Source: a virus. Taken from it: DNA of 48,126 nt. Within the stretch, counting starts at the first letter, position 1. Every line of letters begins with the position of its first letter. This document shows, one piece after another, positions 33,537-40,913 of this stretch. The notes beneath the pieces are model-generated. The model saw nothing but the letters and a program-made list of their open reading frames with translations. It made no database searches and was not told where the DNA came from. The stretch spans positions 1-48,126 of IMG/VR virus record IMGVR_UViG_3300027851_000043; one strand, 5' to 3'. The position numbers and the translations under genes were made by a program.

Positions 33537-33964
33537 TGGTTAACTCCAAAGAGTGGTTCGGCAGGGGCGGTTGCAAACTGCACTGGGTCCAGAAAGTGGG
33601 CTGCCTTCCAGTACAGGCGGTTGGCATCCCGCCGAAAGGCGCAGCGGCTGATCTCACCCAGACGCTCGTCCATGGCAAGGCTGATGAGCGTGGTTCGGCG
33701 CTGCCTCAGGAACGGCAGGGCCTTCTCAAAGCGCTCGCGCATGACGTTGTCGGGGATGCGGTCTAGGGTGTCCTCGTTGAAGCGGATCTCCCCGGGCACC
33801 CCCAACTCCCGGGACACGCAGGAACCCTGGTTTGTCTCGAAGTACACGAGGCGCTTGGGCTTTCCCGCGCTCTCGTTGATCTCGATGATCCCGATGTGCT
33901 CGACGTTCATGTGGCGGTAGTTCGGGTCCAACCACCCGCCGTGCAGGTAGAAGTGGTAGCTCAT
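33533..33964 (-). CDS. Hypothetical protein, 143 aa
   Basis: Starts MSYHFYLHGGWLDPNYRHMN; mixed alpha/beta, a helix RERFEKALPFLRQRRTTLIS and a polar tail. One exact 11-mer copy lies in RIPDNV codons. No known motif. Confidence 0.62.
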   Translation of the reverse strand: MSYHFYLHGGWLDPNYRHMNVEHIGIIEINESAGKPKRLVYFETNQGSCVSRELGVPGEIRFNEDTLDRIPDNVMRERFEKALPFLRQRRTTLISLAMDERLGEISRCAFRRDANRLYWKAAHFLDPVQFATAPAEPLFGVNQ

Positions 33965-34413
33965 CGGTCACCCCCGCGGTGTCGGCGCTCGTCGCCGCCG
34001 GTGAGTGGCGCGGCGCATGCGAGCATTGCGGTACGGCAGGCGTTCCACCCGTCACAGTACCTCTGTTCTGACAGCCTCTGCTCGGAGCTTTCGTACCAGC
34101 CTTCAGGCTCAATACTGTCCGGCACCTGCCGCGGCGGAAGGGAACTCAACACCTTCTCGACATGCTTGTCGATCCGCGCGGCGATGCGGTCTAGCAGCCG
34201 CTCGTTGTTGGTGCTGTGCCCGCAGTCGCTCATGACCATCGCAGCCAGGTCGTAACTGGTGCAGGACGGGTCGCAGTGGTCGGGCGCTGCGGGCTTCCCA
34301 AACATTGCCGCGGTGCCGTAGTCCTTGAGCACTCGCGTCAGCCACTCCTCATGGCCCCGAGGGCACTCGTCGAAGTACCACATCTGCAGTGGGGGCAGTT
34401 CCGATGCAGGCAT
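33961..34413 (-). CDS. Hypothetical protein, 150 aa
   Basis: Starts MPASELPPLQMWYFDECPRG, then HCDPSCTSYDLAAMVMSD and a C-terminal helix with RYCDGWNACRTAMLACAAPL, a pattern common in phage unknowns. Several Cys/His could bind zinc. The start is the internal ATG at 34413; the codons before it overlap the next gene's end. Confidence 0.6.
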   Translation of the reverse strand: MPASELPPLQMWYFDECPRGHEEWLTRVLKDYGTAAMFGKPAAPDHCDPSCTSYDLAAMVMSDCGHSTNNERLLDRIAARIDKHVEKVLSSLPPRQVPDSIEPEGWYESSEQRLSEQRYCDGWNACRTAMLACAAPLTGGDERRHRGGDR

Positions 34414-34414
34414 G

Positions 34415-34627
34415 TCAGTCTCCAAACTCAACGGGGGTGGGCAGCGGCAGCTCGGTCAGCTGAGCCTTGAGGGTGGCAAGTCGGGCTTGCAGGTAGGCGT
34501 CCTGCGCTTCGGCGGCCTTGACCAGTGAGCGGGCATGCTCGGTCTTGGCGGACTGCTCGATGATGGCGCGCTGCACCTCGTAGATCTGGTCGTGGATCAC
34601 AGCTTGGATGGTTGGCTTGCGGAACAC
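34415..34627 (-). CDS. Coiled-coil small protein, 70 aa
   Basis: One long heptad helix (IHDQIYEVQRAIIEQSAKTE, AQDAYLQARLATLKAQLTE) with a short Pro-containing tail. Likely an oligomer; function unknown. It overlaps the next gene by 31 nt. Confidence 0.62.
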   Translation of the reverse strand: MFRKPTIQAVIHDQIYEVQRAIIEQSAKTEHARSLVKAAEAQDAYLQARLATLKAQLTELPLPTPVEFGD

Positions 34628-34803
34628 GTGCTCTCCTTGATTTCGTACTGGGCTTTGGCGTGGGACCAGACCCAGACAACCCGCCGGCGGCCCATCTGGC
34701 GCACGTCCTCGGCGATGTCGCTGGAGTCGGTCTTGAGGAAGCAGAGGGTCCCCCTGCTGTTGCGGATCTGGTAGGTCCGGTCGTATTGCTGGCGCCAGGT
34801 CAT
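34597..34803 (-). CDS. Hypothetical protein, 68 aa
   Basis: Starts MTWRQQYDRTYQIRNSRGTL. Basic middle (RQMGRRRVVWVWSHAKAQYE) and a Ser-rich end. Single small domain, unknown role; it overlaps both neighbours. Confidence 0.6.
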   Translation of the reverse strand: MTWRQQYDRTYQIRNSRGTLCFLKTDSSDIAEDVRQMGRRRVVWVWSHAKAQYEIKESTCSASQPSKL

Positions 34804-35039
34804 GACGTCACCATCTTCATGGTCGAGCCTGGCCCTGCGGCCACCACGAAGGCGTCGACAGTCTTGTCGTTGCGGTCGATCCGCCCAGGGCGCACAACAC
34901 CCTCGACCTCGTAGTAGTCCATGCCCCCGTAGCTGTAGGGCACGACGTTGAGGGTGGTGATCGGGACGCCGCCGTTGTCGTGATCGGCCATGTGGTCGTA
35001 GACGTTGACGCGGTCAGCCTTGCGGTACTTGCGGTCCAT
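34800..35039 (-). CDS. Hypothetical protein, 79 aa
   Basis: Starts MDRKYRKADRVNVYDHMADH; contains a beta-rich YYEVEGVVRPGRIDRNDKTV segment. The start ATG shares its bases with the previous stop. Function unknown. Confidence 0.6.
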   Translation of the reverse strand: MDRKYRKADRVNVYDHMADHDNGGVPITTLNVVPYSYGGMDYYEVEGVVRPGRIDRNDKTVDAFVVAAGPGSTMKMVTS

Positions 35040-35374
35040 CAGGAAAGCTCCCGTCCGTTGTCGAGCTGGAGCCAGACCCATGGCCAGTAGTCCCCGGGGG
35101 TGCCCTCGATCTGACCGACCTCGGCCAACCACTCGCTCCTGGGGTATGACGGGTGTTCGTCCCCGTGCTTGTCCTCCAGCTCCTCGGAGGTCAACTCAAG
35201 GTCGTGGTCGAAGTCCCAAGTGACCAGGATGCTGTTGGCCTTCTCCAGCAGGGCCTCCTCCAGCTCCCAGGCTTTGGCACCCACACGCTCCACCTCGGCG
35301 CGGGTGTACACCACCACGGCACAGCCGCGGCTGCGCAGGTCGGTGATGAAGTCGTGATCAGCTTTGGTCAGCAT
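35039..35374 (-). CDS. Hypothetical protein, 111 aa
   Basis: Starts MLTKADHDFITDLRSRGCAV; the RGCAVVVYTRAEVERVGAKA stretch and acidic helices followed by GDYWPWVWLQLDNGR are typical of a phage early-protein family without known role. No catalytic motif seen. Confidence 0.62.
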   Translation of the reverse strand: MLTKADHDFITDLRSRGCAVVVYTRAEVERVGAKAWELEEALLEKANSILVTWDFDHDLELTSEELEDKHGDEHPSYPRSEWLAEVGQIEGTPGDYWPWVWLQLDNGRELS

Positions 35375-35543
35375 TTGCTTTCTCCTTTGGGAGCCCGCCG
35401 ACGATGAGGGCGAGCACGGGTTTGGGGGGTTTCTCGACACCCATCACGAGGTCGATGGCGGCGACGTGGTCCATGGGCTCGCCCAGATCCCAGCGGGCGA
35501 GCTTGCCGTCGACGCGGGCGAAGACGTCGGTGGTCAGCGCCAT
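35358..35543 (-). CDS. Hypothetical protein, 61 aa
   Basis: Starts MALTTDVFARVDGKLARWDL; contains a hydrophobic AAIDLVMGVEKPPKPVLALI segment that is too polar for a clear membrane span. Overlaps both neighbours (17 and 10 nt). Confidence 0.55.
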   Translation of the reverse strand: MALTTDVFARVDGKLARWDLGEPMDHVAAIDLVMGVEKPPKPVLALIVGGLPKEKANADQS

Positions 35544-35854
35544 ACTTCACCGCACCATTTGGTGGCCAGGGCGTAGACCTCGTCGATGAATTGCCCGACC
35601 CCGTGCTCGGTCGGGTCGATCTCCGCCTTCGGGAAGACCTTGGCGAGCGCGTCCAGCATGATCTGGTTCGCATCGCAGTAGTCGTGCAGGTAGTTGACGT
35701 GCTTGGCATCACCGGCGATCTTTCGGTTCTTGCGCATGGCCAGCTCGAACTCGGCGGGGTACAGGTGCTCGTCCAGCTCCTTGATAAAGTGCGTCGTCGC
35801 GAGGAGGAGGGCGCGCGACCGCTTGTGGGGCACGCACAGGTCATCGAGGTTCAT
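35534..35854 (-). CDS. Hypothetical protein, 106 aa
   Basis: Starts MNLDDLCVPHKRSRALLLAT. Mostly helical, with HVNYLHDYCDANQIMLDALA in the middle and a C-terminal FIDEVYALATKWCGEVW. No motif recognised. Confidence 0.6.
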   Translation of the reverse strand: MNLDDLCVPHKRSRALLLATTHFIKELDEHLYPAEFELAMRKNRKIAGDAKHVNYLHDYCDANQIMLDALAKVFPKAEIDPTEHGVGQFIDEVYALATKWCGEVWR

Positions 35855-36090
35855 TTGAGGATTCCTTCCTTGGTCAGGAGAGCCTTGAGCTGCGCCAGCG
35901 GGTAACGCGGCAGCTTTGAGCCCGTGAGGTAGTTGGGGGTGAGCGCCGCGTGGGCCTTGCCGCCCACGTATCGGTGCATGTTCTCGGGCACGTTCAGGGC
36001 CCGGCAGGCTTCGGCGATCGTGTACATCGGGGCGCGGCGAGTGCGCTCGCAATCGCCGACGGGGCGGGTCTTCAGGTCGTACTGGCGCAC
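35851..36090 (-). CDS. Hypothetical protein, 79 aa (GTG start), HTH-like
   Basis: Read from GTG 36090 with GGGAGG upstream. The segment APMYTIAEACRALNVPENMH fits a helix-turn-helix, and a basic patch follows (PRYPLAQLKALLTKEGIL). It could be a small DNA-binding protein. The start overlaps the end of the DUF7447-like gene. Confidence 0.58.
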   Translation of the reverse strand: MRQYDLKTRPVGDCERTRRAPMYTIAEACRALNVPENMHRYVGGKAHAALTPNYLTGSKLPRYPLAQLKALLTKEGILK

Positions 36091-36410
36091 TCGTCCTCCC
36101 GCTCCTTCTCCTTGAGAAACGCCACCAGCGCACCCTTGGCTTGGGCAAAGCGCTCGTACTGCCGGTACGAGCCCACGGTGGAGATGTCGCCGTGCTCCAG
36201 ATCCTGGCGTCGGACCGTGTAGCGGGTCGTGTCGTCCGGCTTGCTGTTGGCCGTGATGAAATAGATGCCGTGGAAGGTGCGCACACCGATCGTTGGCAGC
36301 ATCTCGCCGAAGAAGGCAAGGGTGTCGGGATCGAACCAGTGGCGGAACTCGCCGGGCCGGTACAGGCGCTTGATCTCCGCCATCGAGATCTCTGGGTATC
36401 CGAGGAACAT
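36072..36410 (-). CDS. DUF7447-like protein, 112 aa
   Basis: Pattern LAFFGEMLPTIGVRTFHGIY, then ITANSKPDDTTRYTVRRQD and ISTVGSYRQYERFAQAKGAL follows the phage DUF7447 family. Function unknown. It has a leader hairpin at 36429-36443 and AGGAGTCC before the ATG. Confidence 0.62.
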   Translation of the reverse strand: MFLGYPEISMAEIKRLYRPGEFRHWFDPDTLAFFGEMLPTIGVRTFHGIYFITANSKPDDTTRYTVRRQDLEHGDISTVGSYRQYERFAQAKGALVAFLKEKEREDECASTT

Positions 36411-36428
36411 GTTGGACTCCTAGAAAGT

Positions 36429-36443
36429 GCCCCAATGCGGGGC
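36429..36443 (-). promoter_or_regulatory. 5'-UTR stem-loop (AATGC loop family)
   Basis: GCCCC-AATGC-GGGGC between the 269-residue gene (upstream) and the DUF7447-like gene. Confidence 0.75.
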
Positions 36444-36449
36444 GGTTGC

Positions 36450-37259
36450 TTAAACGGGCTCGGCCAAGTACAGGGCGTCGAGCTTCTCCCGCAGGGAGGT
36501 CAGGCCACCCGGACATCGGATGAGGTTGCCGCCGACGCTCAGTACGATCTCGTCCACGGCGTGCTTGACGAAATCGGTCATCACGATCACGGCCTCGCTG
36601 TTGGCGGCCAGACCCTTGAGGCGTGGGCCGCTGTAGTGGTCGCTCGCCACGAACTGGAGCTTGAACTCCTTGCGGTACTCCCGGTGGAGCATCCCGGCCT
36701 GTTTGTCGAGCAGGCCGACGATCGTCACCTGCTTCAAAGGCCCAGCCGGCTCGCGGAACAGGGCCGGGGGAAGTTTTTCCAGTGCCGCCGAGGCCTGGGT
36801 AGCCAGAACCTGCTCCAGCTCGTCTGACAGGCGCTTTTCCAGGTGGGCCCGGAACGCCTCCACGATCTGGTCAATGACGCGGTCGACGACCGGTCCGAGG
36901 TCGATGTCGGGGCGCGCGGGCGGAGCAGCCTTCTGCTCGACAACCTTGGGCGGAGTTTCGGGCGAGGGTGCCGGCGTTGTCGGGGTCGGCTTTGTCGTGA
37001 CCTTCGCTGCACCCAACCCTGTGGAGGTCAAGCGGTACGACTTGGCTCGTGCCCCGTTGAATGCCATCGCTTCGGCCTGCTTCCTGCTCTCCATTTGGCT
37101 GAGCGCCGCGGACACGTCTCGTACCGTCGTGTTGTGGTCCTTCACCCTCGCCATGTAGCCCGTGAATATCTCCTTCGCGTCGGCCCAGGCCGGGTACTTC
37201 TCCAGCAGCACGGCCCGGATCACACCGGACCTCGAGTTCGGGTTCCTGGGGGGTGCCAT
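36450..37259 (-). CDS. Winged-helix protein with DUF2325-like C-terminus, 269 aa
   Basis: The N-terminal 80 residues (SGVIRAVLLEKYPAWADAKE, VRDVSAALSQMESRKQAEAM) look like a winged helix-turn-helix. A Thr/Pro linker follows and then a helical part. The end, KQVTIVGLLDKQAGMLHREY ... AVIVMTDFVKHAV, has the VxIVG and TD-x-V-x-H pattern of DUF2325-type domains. It may be a DNA-binding regulator. One 11-mer copy lies in the linker codons for TPTTP, not PDN. Confidence 0.6.
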   Translation of the reverse strand: MAPPRNPNSRSGVIRAVLLEKYPAWADAKEIFTGYMARVKDHNTTVRDVSAALSQMESRKQAEAMAFNGARAKSYRLTSTGLGAAKVTTKPTPTTPAPSPETPPKVVEQKAAPPARPDIDLGPVVDRVIDQIVEAFRAHLEKRLSDELEQVLATQASAALEKLPPALFREPAGPLKQVTIVGLLDKQAGMLHREYRKEFKLQFVASDHYSGPRLKGLAANSEAVIVMTDFVKHAVDEIVLSVGGNLIRCPGGLTSLREKLDALYLAEPV

Positions 37260-37642
37260 CAGACCTCCACGATGGGTGTCAAGGACCGGACGATCGAGTT
37301 GACGAACAGGCCCTCTCCGTTGCCCTCGAGGTGTTCGAGTTCGCCTTCCGTCATCCCGGCCATGTCCCGCATCTGGTCGCGGTATTCGCCCAGCGCCGCC
37401 TGGCGGTCATCGGCCTTGATCACCAGCGTCGTGTCCTCGTCGTCCCCGCAGATGCGGCCGGAGATGGCGTAGAAGTAGTAGCCGTGTTCCTGCCCGGCCG
37501 ACTGCAGGAACTGCTCGGCTTCGATCAGTGCGTCCTGATCGGACTGGCGCAGGTCCTCGGCGTCGGCGATCTCCACCCACGCCTCCAGCGCCGAGGCCAG
37601 GGTGGCAATGAGGTCTATGGCTTTGTCCCAGGTCGGTGTCAT
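37259..37642 (-). CDS. Hypothetical protein, 127 aa
   Basis: Starts MTPTWDKAIDLIATLASALE. Helical and acidic with a beta hairpin (YYFYAISGRICGDDEDTTLV). The start overlaps the stop of the next small gene (ATGA). No family recognised. Confidence 0.6.
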   Translation of the reverse strand: MTPTWDKAIDLIATLASALEAWVEIADAEDLRQSDQDALIEAEQFLQSAGQEHGYYFYAISGRICGDDEDTTLVIKADDRQAALGEYRDQMRDMAGMTEGELEHLEGNGEGLFVNSIVRSLTPIVEV

Positions 37643-37863
37643 TGTTGAATCTCCGAAAAGTCGCACAGCTCCGAGTGCCGGCCGGACAGCAGGCACAGGG
37701 TGACGTACGGGTTGGTCTCCTCCCCCAGCGCCACGAGGGCGCCGAAGTAGAAGGCGTGGACGAGGGCCGCGCCACCCTTGGTGGTTGGCCTCTTACCGTT
37801 GGCGGCAAGGAAGGAGGCGCAGCGCTTCTTGAGTGAAGGCAGTTGTGCCTGCAGGGGTGTCAT
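37639..37863 (-). CDS. Hypothetical protein, 74 aa
   Basis: Starts MTPLQAQLPSLKKRCASFLA; basic helix then an alanine-rich, hydrophobic GAALVHAFYFGALVALGEET and TLCLLSGRHSELCDF. Possibly membrane-associated; function unknown. Confidence 0.58.
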   Translation of the reverse strand: MTPLQAQLPSLKKRCASFLAANGKRPTTKGGAALVHAFYFGALVALGEETNPYVTLCLLSGRHSELCDFSEIQQ

Positions 37864-38318
37864 CGCAGCACCTCCACCACCCAGGGCTCGTGGGCCAGTT
37901 CGAGGACCTGCACCGTCTTGTGGTGATGCAGGTTCGCGAGATCCTGCAGCTTGCGCGCCGCGTTGGGCACCCACGGCTGCCCCACCTCGCAGAGCATGTG
38001 GAAGCGGCAGATGCTGTCGTTGTCGGGGGCGTACTCGTAGAACAGCACCGGTTCGTCGACACCACTGACCCGGCCAAGGTAGACGCGGACGTGGTTCTCG
38101 ACGGGTGTGTAGACCTTGGCCCATGCAGCGTCGTCAACGCGGGTCGTGATCTCCTCGTCGGTAAGCCAGTCGGGCACCTCCAGGTCGAAGGGGGTGCCGT
38201 CGTAGCCGTATTCGGCAAGCCGGGCGTCGCGGTCGGCCTCGACCCAGAACCAGTCCGAGCCACCCACGAGCCCGTCGGTTCGTACCGGGCTCAGGTCAAT
38301 GCAGTAGATGCGTACCAT
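37860..38318 (-). CDS. Hypothetical protein, 152 aa
   Basis: Starts MVRIYCIDLSPVRTDGLVGG. Acidic, beta-rich (DYGYDGTPF-type segments), an exact 11-mer in YAPDND codons. It follows the HNH-like gene directly. No motif recognised. Confidence 0.6.
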   Translation of the reverse strand: MVRIYCIDLSPVRTDGLVGGSDWFWVEADRDARLAEYGYDGTPFDLEVPDWLTDEEITTRVDDAAWAKVYTPVENHVRVYLGRVSGVDEPVLFYEYAPDNDSICRFHMLCEVGQPWVPNAARKLQDLANLHHHKTVQVLELAHEPWVVEVLR

Positions 38319-38319
38319 G

Positions 38320-38967
38320 TCAATACTCCTTTTCAAAGATGTCGAATCGTCCTTCCGACGCTCGGACCATGTCACCCCATCGGTACCACCGGGCCTTCAC
38401 GTTGGCGTACTTAAGGCCGTACTTTTCGCAGGCATCCGGAAGGCTCGAAACCCCGCCCGGCGTCGACACCCAAATGGTCCTGGACGTGTTGCGAGCCTGG
38501 CGGCTCCGGGTAGCCCACACGCAGTTACCGGGCCCGTAGGGCCTCGTGTTGTCCACCCTTTCCAGGGTGTGCTCAACTGACGGGGCCGGCCCCATCTCCC
38601 GCAGGAACTCCGAGAACTCTCTCCACACGTCAGGGGGCGCAAACGTGTGGTACCTCTGGTAGCCCTTGTGTTTGGGGTTGGTGCAGCGCTGCCACATCCC
38701 GGCCCAAACCTGAAACTCCCTTGTTCCGCTGGCGCCGTGAGTCTGAAACCGGGCCTTGGATTGCTCCCTCTGCAGGCAGCCGCAGGACGACGTAGCCCCG
38801 CTTTTCAGGTTGCTTCCGGCGACCACCTTTTCTGCCCCGCAGTCGCAGACGCATTGCCACTTGGTGGCCTTGCCTTTTCCTGCGTCGGCTAGGCTCCTCA
38901 CGGTCAGTCTCCCGTACCGGTGACCGGTTTTGTCATCGAAGTTCCGTGCCCGTTTGTGCTCAGTCAT
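38320..38967 (-). CDS. HNH-type homing-endonuclease-like protein with zinc finger
   Basis: A 215-residue relative of the 10807-11415 gene: N-terminal finger CVCDCG ... SSCGCL, then AGMWQRCTNPKHKGYQRY, HTLERVDNTRPYGPGNCVW and RQARNTSR, and a C-terminal DACEKYGLKYANVKARW DNA-binding tail. The DxxDN/GPGN spacing is the same as in the other copy. Like that gene it is inserted in the overlap chain without breaking neighbours, consistent with a free-standing homing endonuclease. AAAGGAGCGC precedes its ATG. Confidence 0.75.
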   Translation of the reverse strand: MTEHKRARNFDDKTGHRYGRLTVRSLADAGKGKATKWQCVCDCGAEKVVAGSNLKSGATSSCGCLQREQSKARFQTHGASGTREFQVWAGMWQRCTNPKHKGYQRYHTFAPPDVWREFSEFLREMGPAPSVEHTLERVDNTRPYGPGNCVWATRSRQARNTSRTIWVSTPGGVSSLPDACEKYGLKYANVKARWYRWGDMVRASEGRFDIFEKEY

Positions 38968-39018
38968 GTGCGCTCCTTTTGGCCCATACTGGCTACAAAT
39001 TCTGAAAGTTACAATCGG

Positions 39019-39225
39019 TCATTTGTCGTTCTCCAGTGGGTACATGCGGCGCAGCTGCGCCACGGAAAGCTGCGCCATGGCCTCGGACTCCTCGAGTCCG
39101 TGGCGCAGGGCGTGGTAGTAGTCGGACCTCGGTCCGTGGATGCAGGCGCCTCCACCTTTGCGGTGCGGGAACCAGTAGCCCCCGCACCAGCAGGGGCGTG
39201 GGCGCTGCCAACGCAGCAGCGCCAT
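39019..39225 (-). CDS. Small protein with zinc-like motif, 68 aa
   Basis: Reads from ATG 39225: ALLRWQRPRPCWCGGYWFPH, RKGGGACIHGPRSDYYHALR. CWC ... H ... C ... H could bind zinc, and YWFPHRKG is frequent in phage unknowns. The longer frame upstream is a shadow of the next gene. Confidence 0.6.
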   Translation of the reverse strand: MALLRWQRPRPCWCGGYWFPHRKGGGACIHGPRSDYYHALRHGLEESEAMAQLSVAQLRRMYPLENDK

Positions 39226-39232
39226 GTGCCGA

Positions 39233-39568
39233 TCAGTCGGCGGCCGGCTTGGGTGCTGCGGCCAGATCGGACATGCGCTGCTTGATGGCGGCTGCCAGGC
39301 GGCGCAGGGTGCCCAGCTGTGCGTTCTCAACGCCCAGCTGCATGGCGGCCAGGCGGCGGCGCTCGATCTTGGCCAGCTTCTTCTCGCGCTTGACAGCATC
39401 CACACCCTTGTTCCAGGCGTGGATCTCCTCGGCAGGCGCCGTCACCATCTTCGGGTGGGGTTTGCGCTCTTTGGGCGTGCGCTTGAGCAGCGTGGGGAAG
39501 GCGGCCAGCGGCGCGCGGGCGCCGGCAGCGATCATGCTCAACAGGGCGAGGTAGCGGGAAGACTTCAT
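39233..39568 (-). CDS. Hypothetical basic helical protein, 111 aa
   Basis: Starts MKSSRYLALLSMIAAGARAP, then long basic helices (AVKREKKLAKIERRRLAAMQ). The first 25 residues are mildly hydrophobic. It has a leader hairpin (39590-39602). DNA or RNA binding is possible. Confidence 0.6.
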   Translation of the reverse strand: MKSSRYLALLSMIAAGARAPLAAFPTLLKRTPKERKPHPKMVTAPAEEIHAWNKGVDAVKREKKLAKIERRRLAAMQLGVENAQLGTLRRLAAAIKQRMSDLAAAPKPAAD

Positions 39569-39589
39569 GGGTTGGACTCCAGTTGAAAT

Positions 39590-39602
39590 GCCCAATGCGG
39601 GC
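39590..39602 (-). promoter_or_regulatory. 5'-UTR stem-loop (AATGC loop family)
   Basis: GCCC-AATGC-GGGC between the cupin-like gene (upstream) and the basic 111-residue gene. Confidence 0.75.
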
Positions 39603-39613
39603 GGGGTTGAAAA

Positions 39614-40189
39614 TCAGTTGGCGGCCTTCTGGAACATCCAGGGCTGCGGCTTGAAGGTGGGGACGGTGTTGACCTTGTCGGGGAACCCGTTCAACGGCTC
39701 CAGCACGAGGGAATGGTCTTTGCGCGGTGGCCCTTCGATGAAGAGGACCACGGCGTCACGGCTGAACCGGATCGAGTGGATGTCCTTGTCCAGCATGGAG
39801 TAGGCTTGCCCGGCCACGTGGCAGCTGGTCTGCGTCTCGTAGAACGAGAACTTGCTGAGCAGCTGCTGCTTGTACGTGCCAAGTCCACCGTCCACTGGTG
39901 TGACTTCCCACACCGTCCACGGGTTCGCCGCGTTGGTCAGGCTCTGGGTCTGCTTGTAGATCGTGTTCCACACCTGGCCACGCAGCACCAGGCACGCGAA
40001 GTCGAAGCGGTGGCTGTGGGGGTTGATGAACTCCTCGGTGTAGCGCGAGGCAGTGAACATCCGCAGCTTGCCCTTGGGAAGCAGCGTGGACGCGAGGCCT
40101 GGCAGAACGTAGTTCTCCAGGTGGGTGGACGGATCCGCCATCTGACTGACGACGCCCATGATCTGGTCACACTCGACCGGCTTGAGCAT
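39614..40189 (-). CDS. Cupin-like protein, 191 aa
   Basis: INPHSHRFDFACLVLRGQV near residue 58 has the HxH and LRG features of cupin motif 1; a later SIRFSRDAVVLFIEGPP could be the second motif without the His. Length fits a single cupin. The likely role is a small-molecule binding protein or an oxygenase; phages carry cupin-like unknowns. The start follows a leader hairpin (40211-40223). Confidence 0.5.
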   Translation of the reverse strand: MLKPVECDQIMGVVSQMADPSTHLENYVLPGLASTLLPKGKLRMFTASRYTEEFINPHSHRFDFACLVLRGQVWNTIYKQTQSLTNAANPWTVWEVTPVDGGLGTYKQQLLSKFSFYETQTSCHVAGQAYSMLDKDIHSIRFSRDAVVLFIEGPPRKDHSLVLEPLNGFPDKVNTVPTFKPQPWMFQKAAN

Positions 40190-40210
40190 GTTGGACTCCA
40201 GTTGAAATAT

Positions 40211-40223
40211 CCCCAATGCGGGG
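40211..40223 (-). promoter_or_regulatory. 5'-UTR stem-loop (AATGC loop family)
   Basis: CCCC-AATGC-GGGG upstream of the cupin-like gene; the stem lacks the outer G/C of its relatives. Confidence 0.75.
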
Positions 40224-40270
40224 GAAGCAAAAGTGTAACGTCCGTGAGCAGGCGCTACCCCGAAAGTAGG

Positions 40271-40286
40271 TCCCCCTTTTGGGGGA
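40271..40286 (-). terminator. Hairpin after 77-residue gene (weak terminator candidate)
   Basis: TCCCCC-tttt-GGGGGA, a 6-bp stem with four-base loop directly behind the stop at 40289. The following minus-strand bases (CCTACTTT) are only modestly T-rich. Confidence 0.4.
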
Positions 40287-40288
40287 TG

Positions 40289-40522
40289 TCAGCCCTTGAG
40301 GGCTATGAGCGCGCTGGCCAAGGCCCCGATGTCTCCGTCGAGATCGACTTCGGCAAGCATGCAGTCGGCATAGCTGTTGGGCGTGGTCAGTACCCTCACG
40401 TAGTGCCGCGTGGCCCTGATGCGGTCCCTGGCCTCGTACAGCATGTCGTACGCCTGCTGCAGGTCGTCGATCACCGCGGCCTTGAGGTCCGCGGCCAGTT
40501 TCTCGGTGTTGGTCGTGGTCAT
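40289..40522 (-). CDS. Hypothetical protein, 77 aa
   Basis: Starts MTTTNTEKLAADLKAAVIDD; helical with an acidic loop (MLAEVDLDGDIGALASALI). Its ATG overlaps the stop of a 13-codon upstream frame (40519-40560), and the only Shine-Dalgarno-like GGGAGG lies within a perfect 9-bp hairpin (40529-40552). Function unknown. Confidence 0.55.
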   Translation of the reverse strand: MTTTNTEKLAADLKAAVIDDLQQAYDMLYEARDRIRATRHYVRVLTTPNSYADCMLAEVDLDGDIGALASALIALKG

Positions 40523-40560
40523 GGTGCTGGAGGCCGCCCGTGAGCGGCCTCCCTCAACAT
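40519..40560 (-). other. Possible leader peptide (13 aa) with internal hairpin
   Basis: ATG at 40560 overlaps the preceding stop (TGATG), reads MLREAAHGRPPAP and stops overlapping the next start. The hairpin GGAGGCCGC/GCGGCCTCC lies within it. This layout suits translational coupling of the 77-residue gene to its upstream neighbour, but is unproven. Confidence 0.35.
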
Positions 40561-40913
40561 CAGGCGGCGGCGGGGGTCTGCTGGTCTTCAGCGGCCTTCA
40601 CCGGCGCCTTGCGGGCGGCCTTGGGCTTGGCCGGCAAGTGGCCGGGGTTCTCGGCCAGGAAGCGCTCGTCCAGGTGCTTGACCAGTGCGGCGATGCCGTC
40701 CTTGTGTGCGGCGATCTCGGCCTGCAACTGCAGAGGCTTGTTCTGGATCTTGGAGAGGGTGTCCACCAAGGTTTCCGCATCGCTGATCAGGCCGTAGATC
40801 TGGGCGCTGGTCAGGGTCTTGATGTCGGTGCCGTTGACGTAGGTCGTGACGGAATTTTCCTTTGCGTCGGTGGAGACGGTGGTGACGGTGCGGATGGTGA
40901 TGATCTTGGTCAT
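40560..40913 (-). CDS. Hypothetical protein, 117 aa, basic Ala/Lys tail
   Basis: I place the start at ATG 40913 after the CGGAGTTCAACACC leader: MTKIITIRTVTTVSTDAKEN, then a helical part and a C-terminal AKPKAARKAPVKAAEDQQ tail like a nucleoid-type basic tail. Uniquely, the upstream reading frame runs through the leader hairpin into this gene with no stop, so a 324-residue fusion with the 41534 gene is also open. Function unknown. Confidence 0.55.
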   Translation of the reverse strand: MTKIITIRTVTTVSTDAKENSVTTYVNGTDIKTLTSAQIYGLISDAETLVDTLSKIQNKPLQLQAEIAAHKDGIAALVKHLDERFLAENPGHLPAKPKAARKAPVKAAEDQQTPAAA

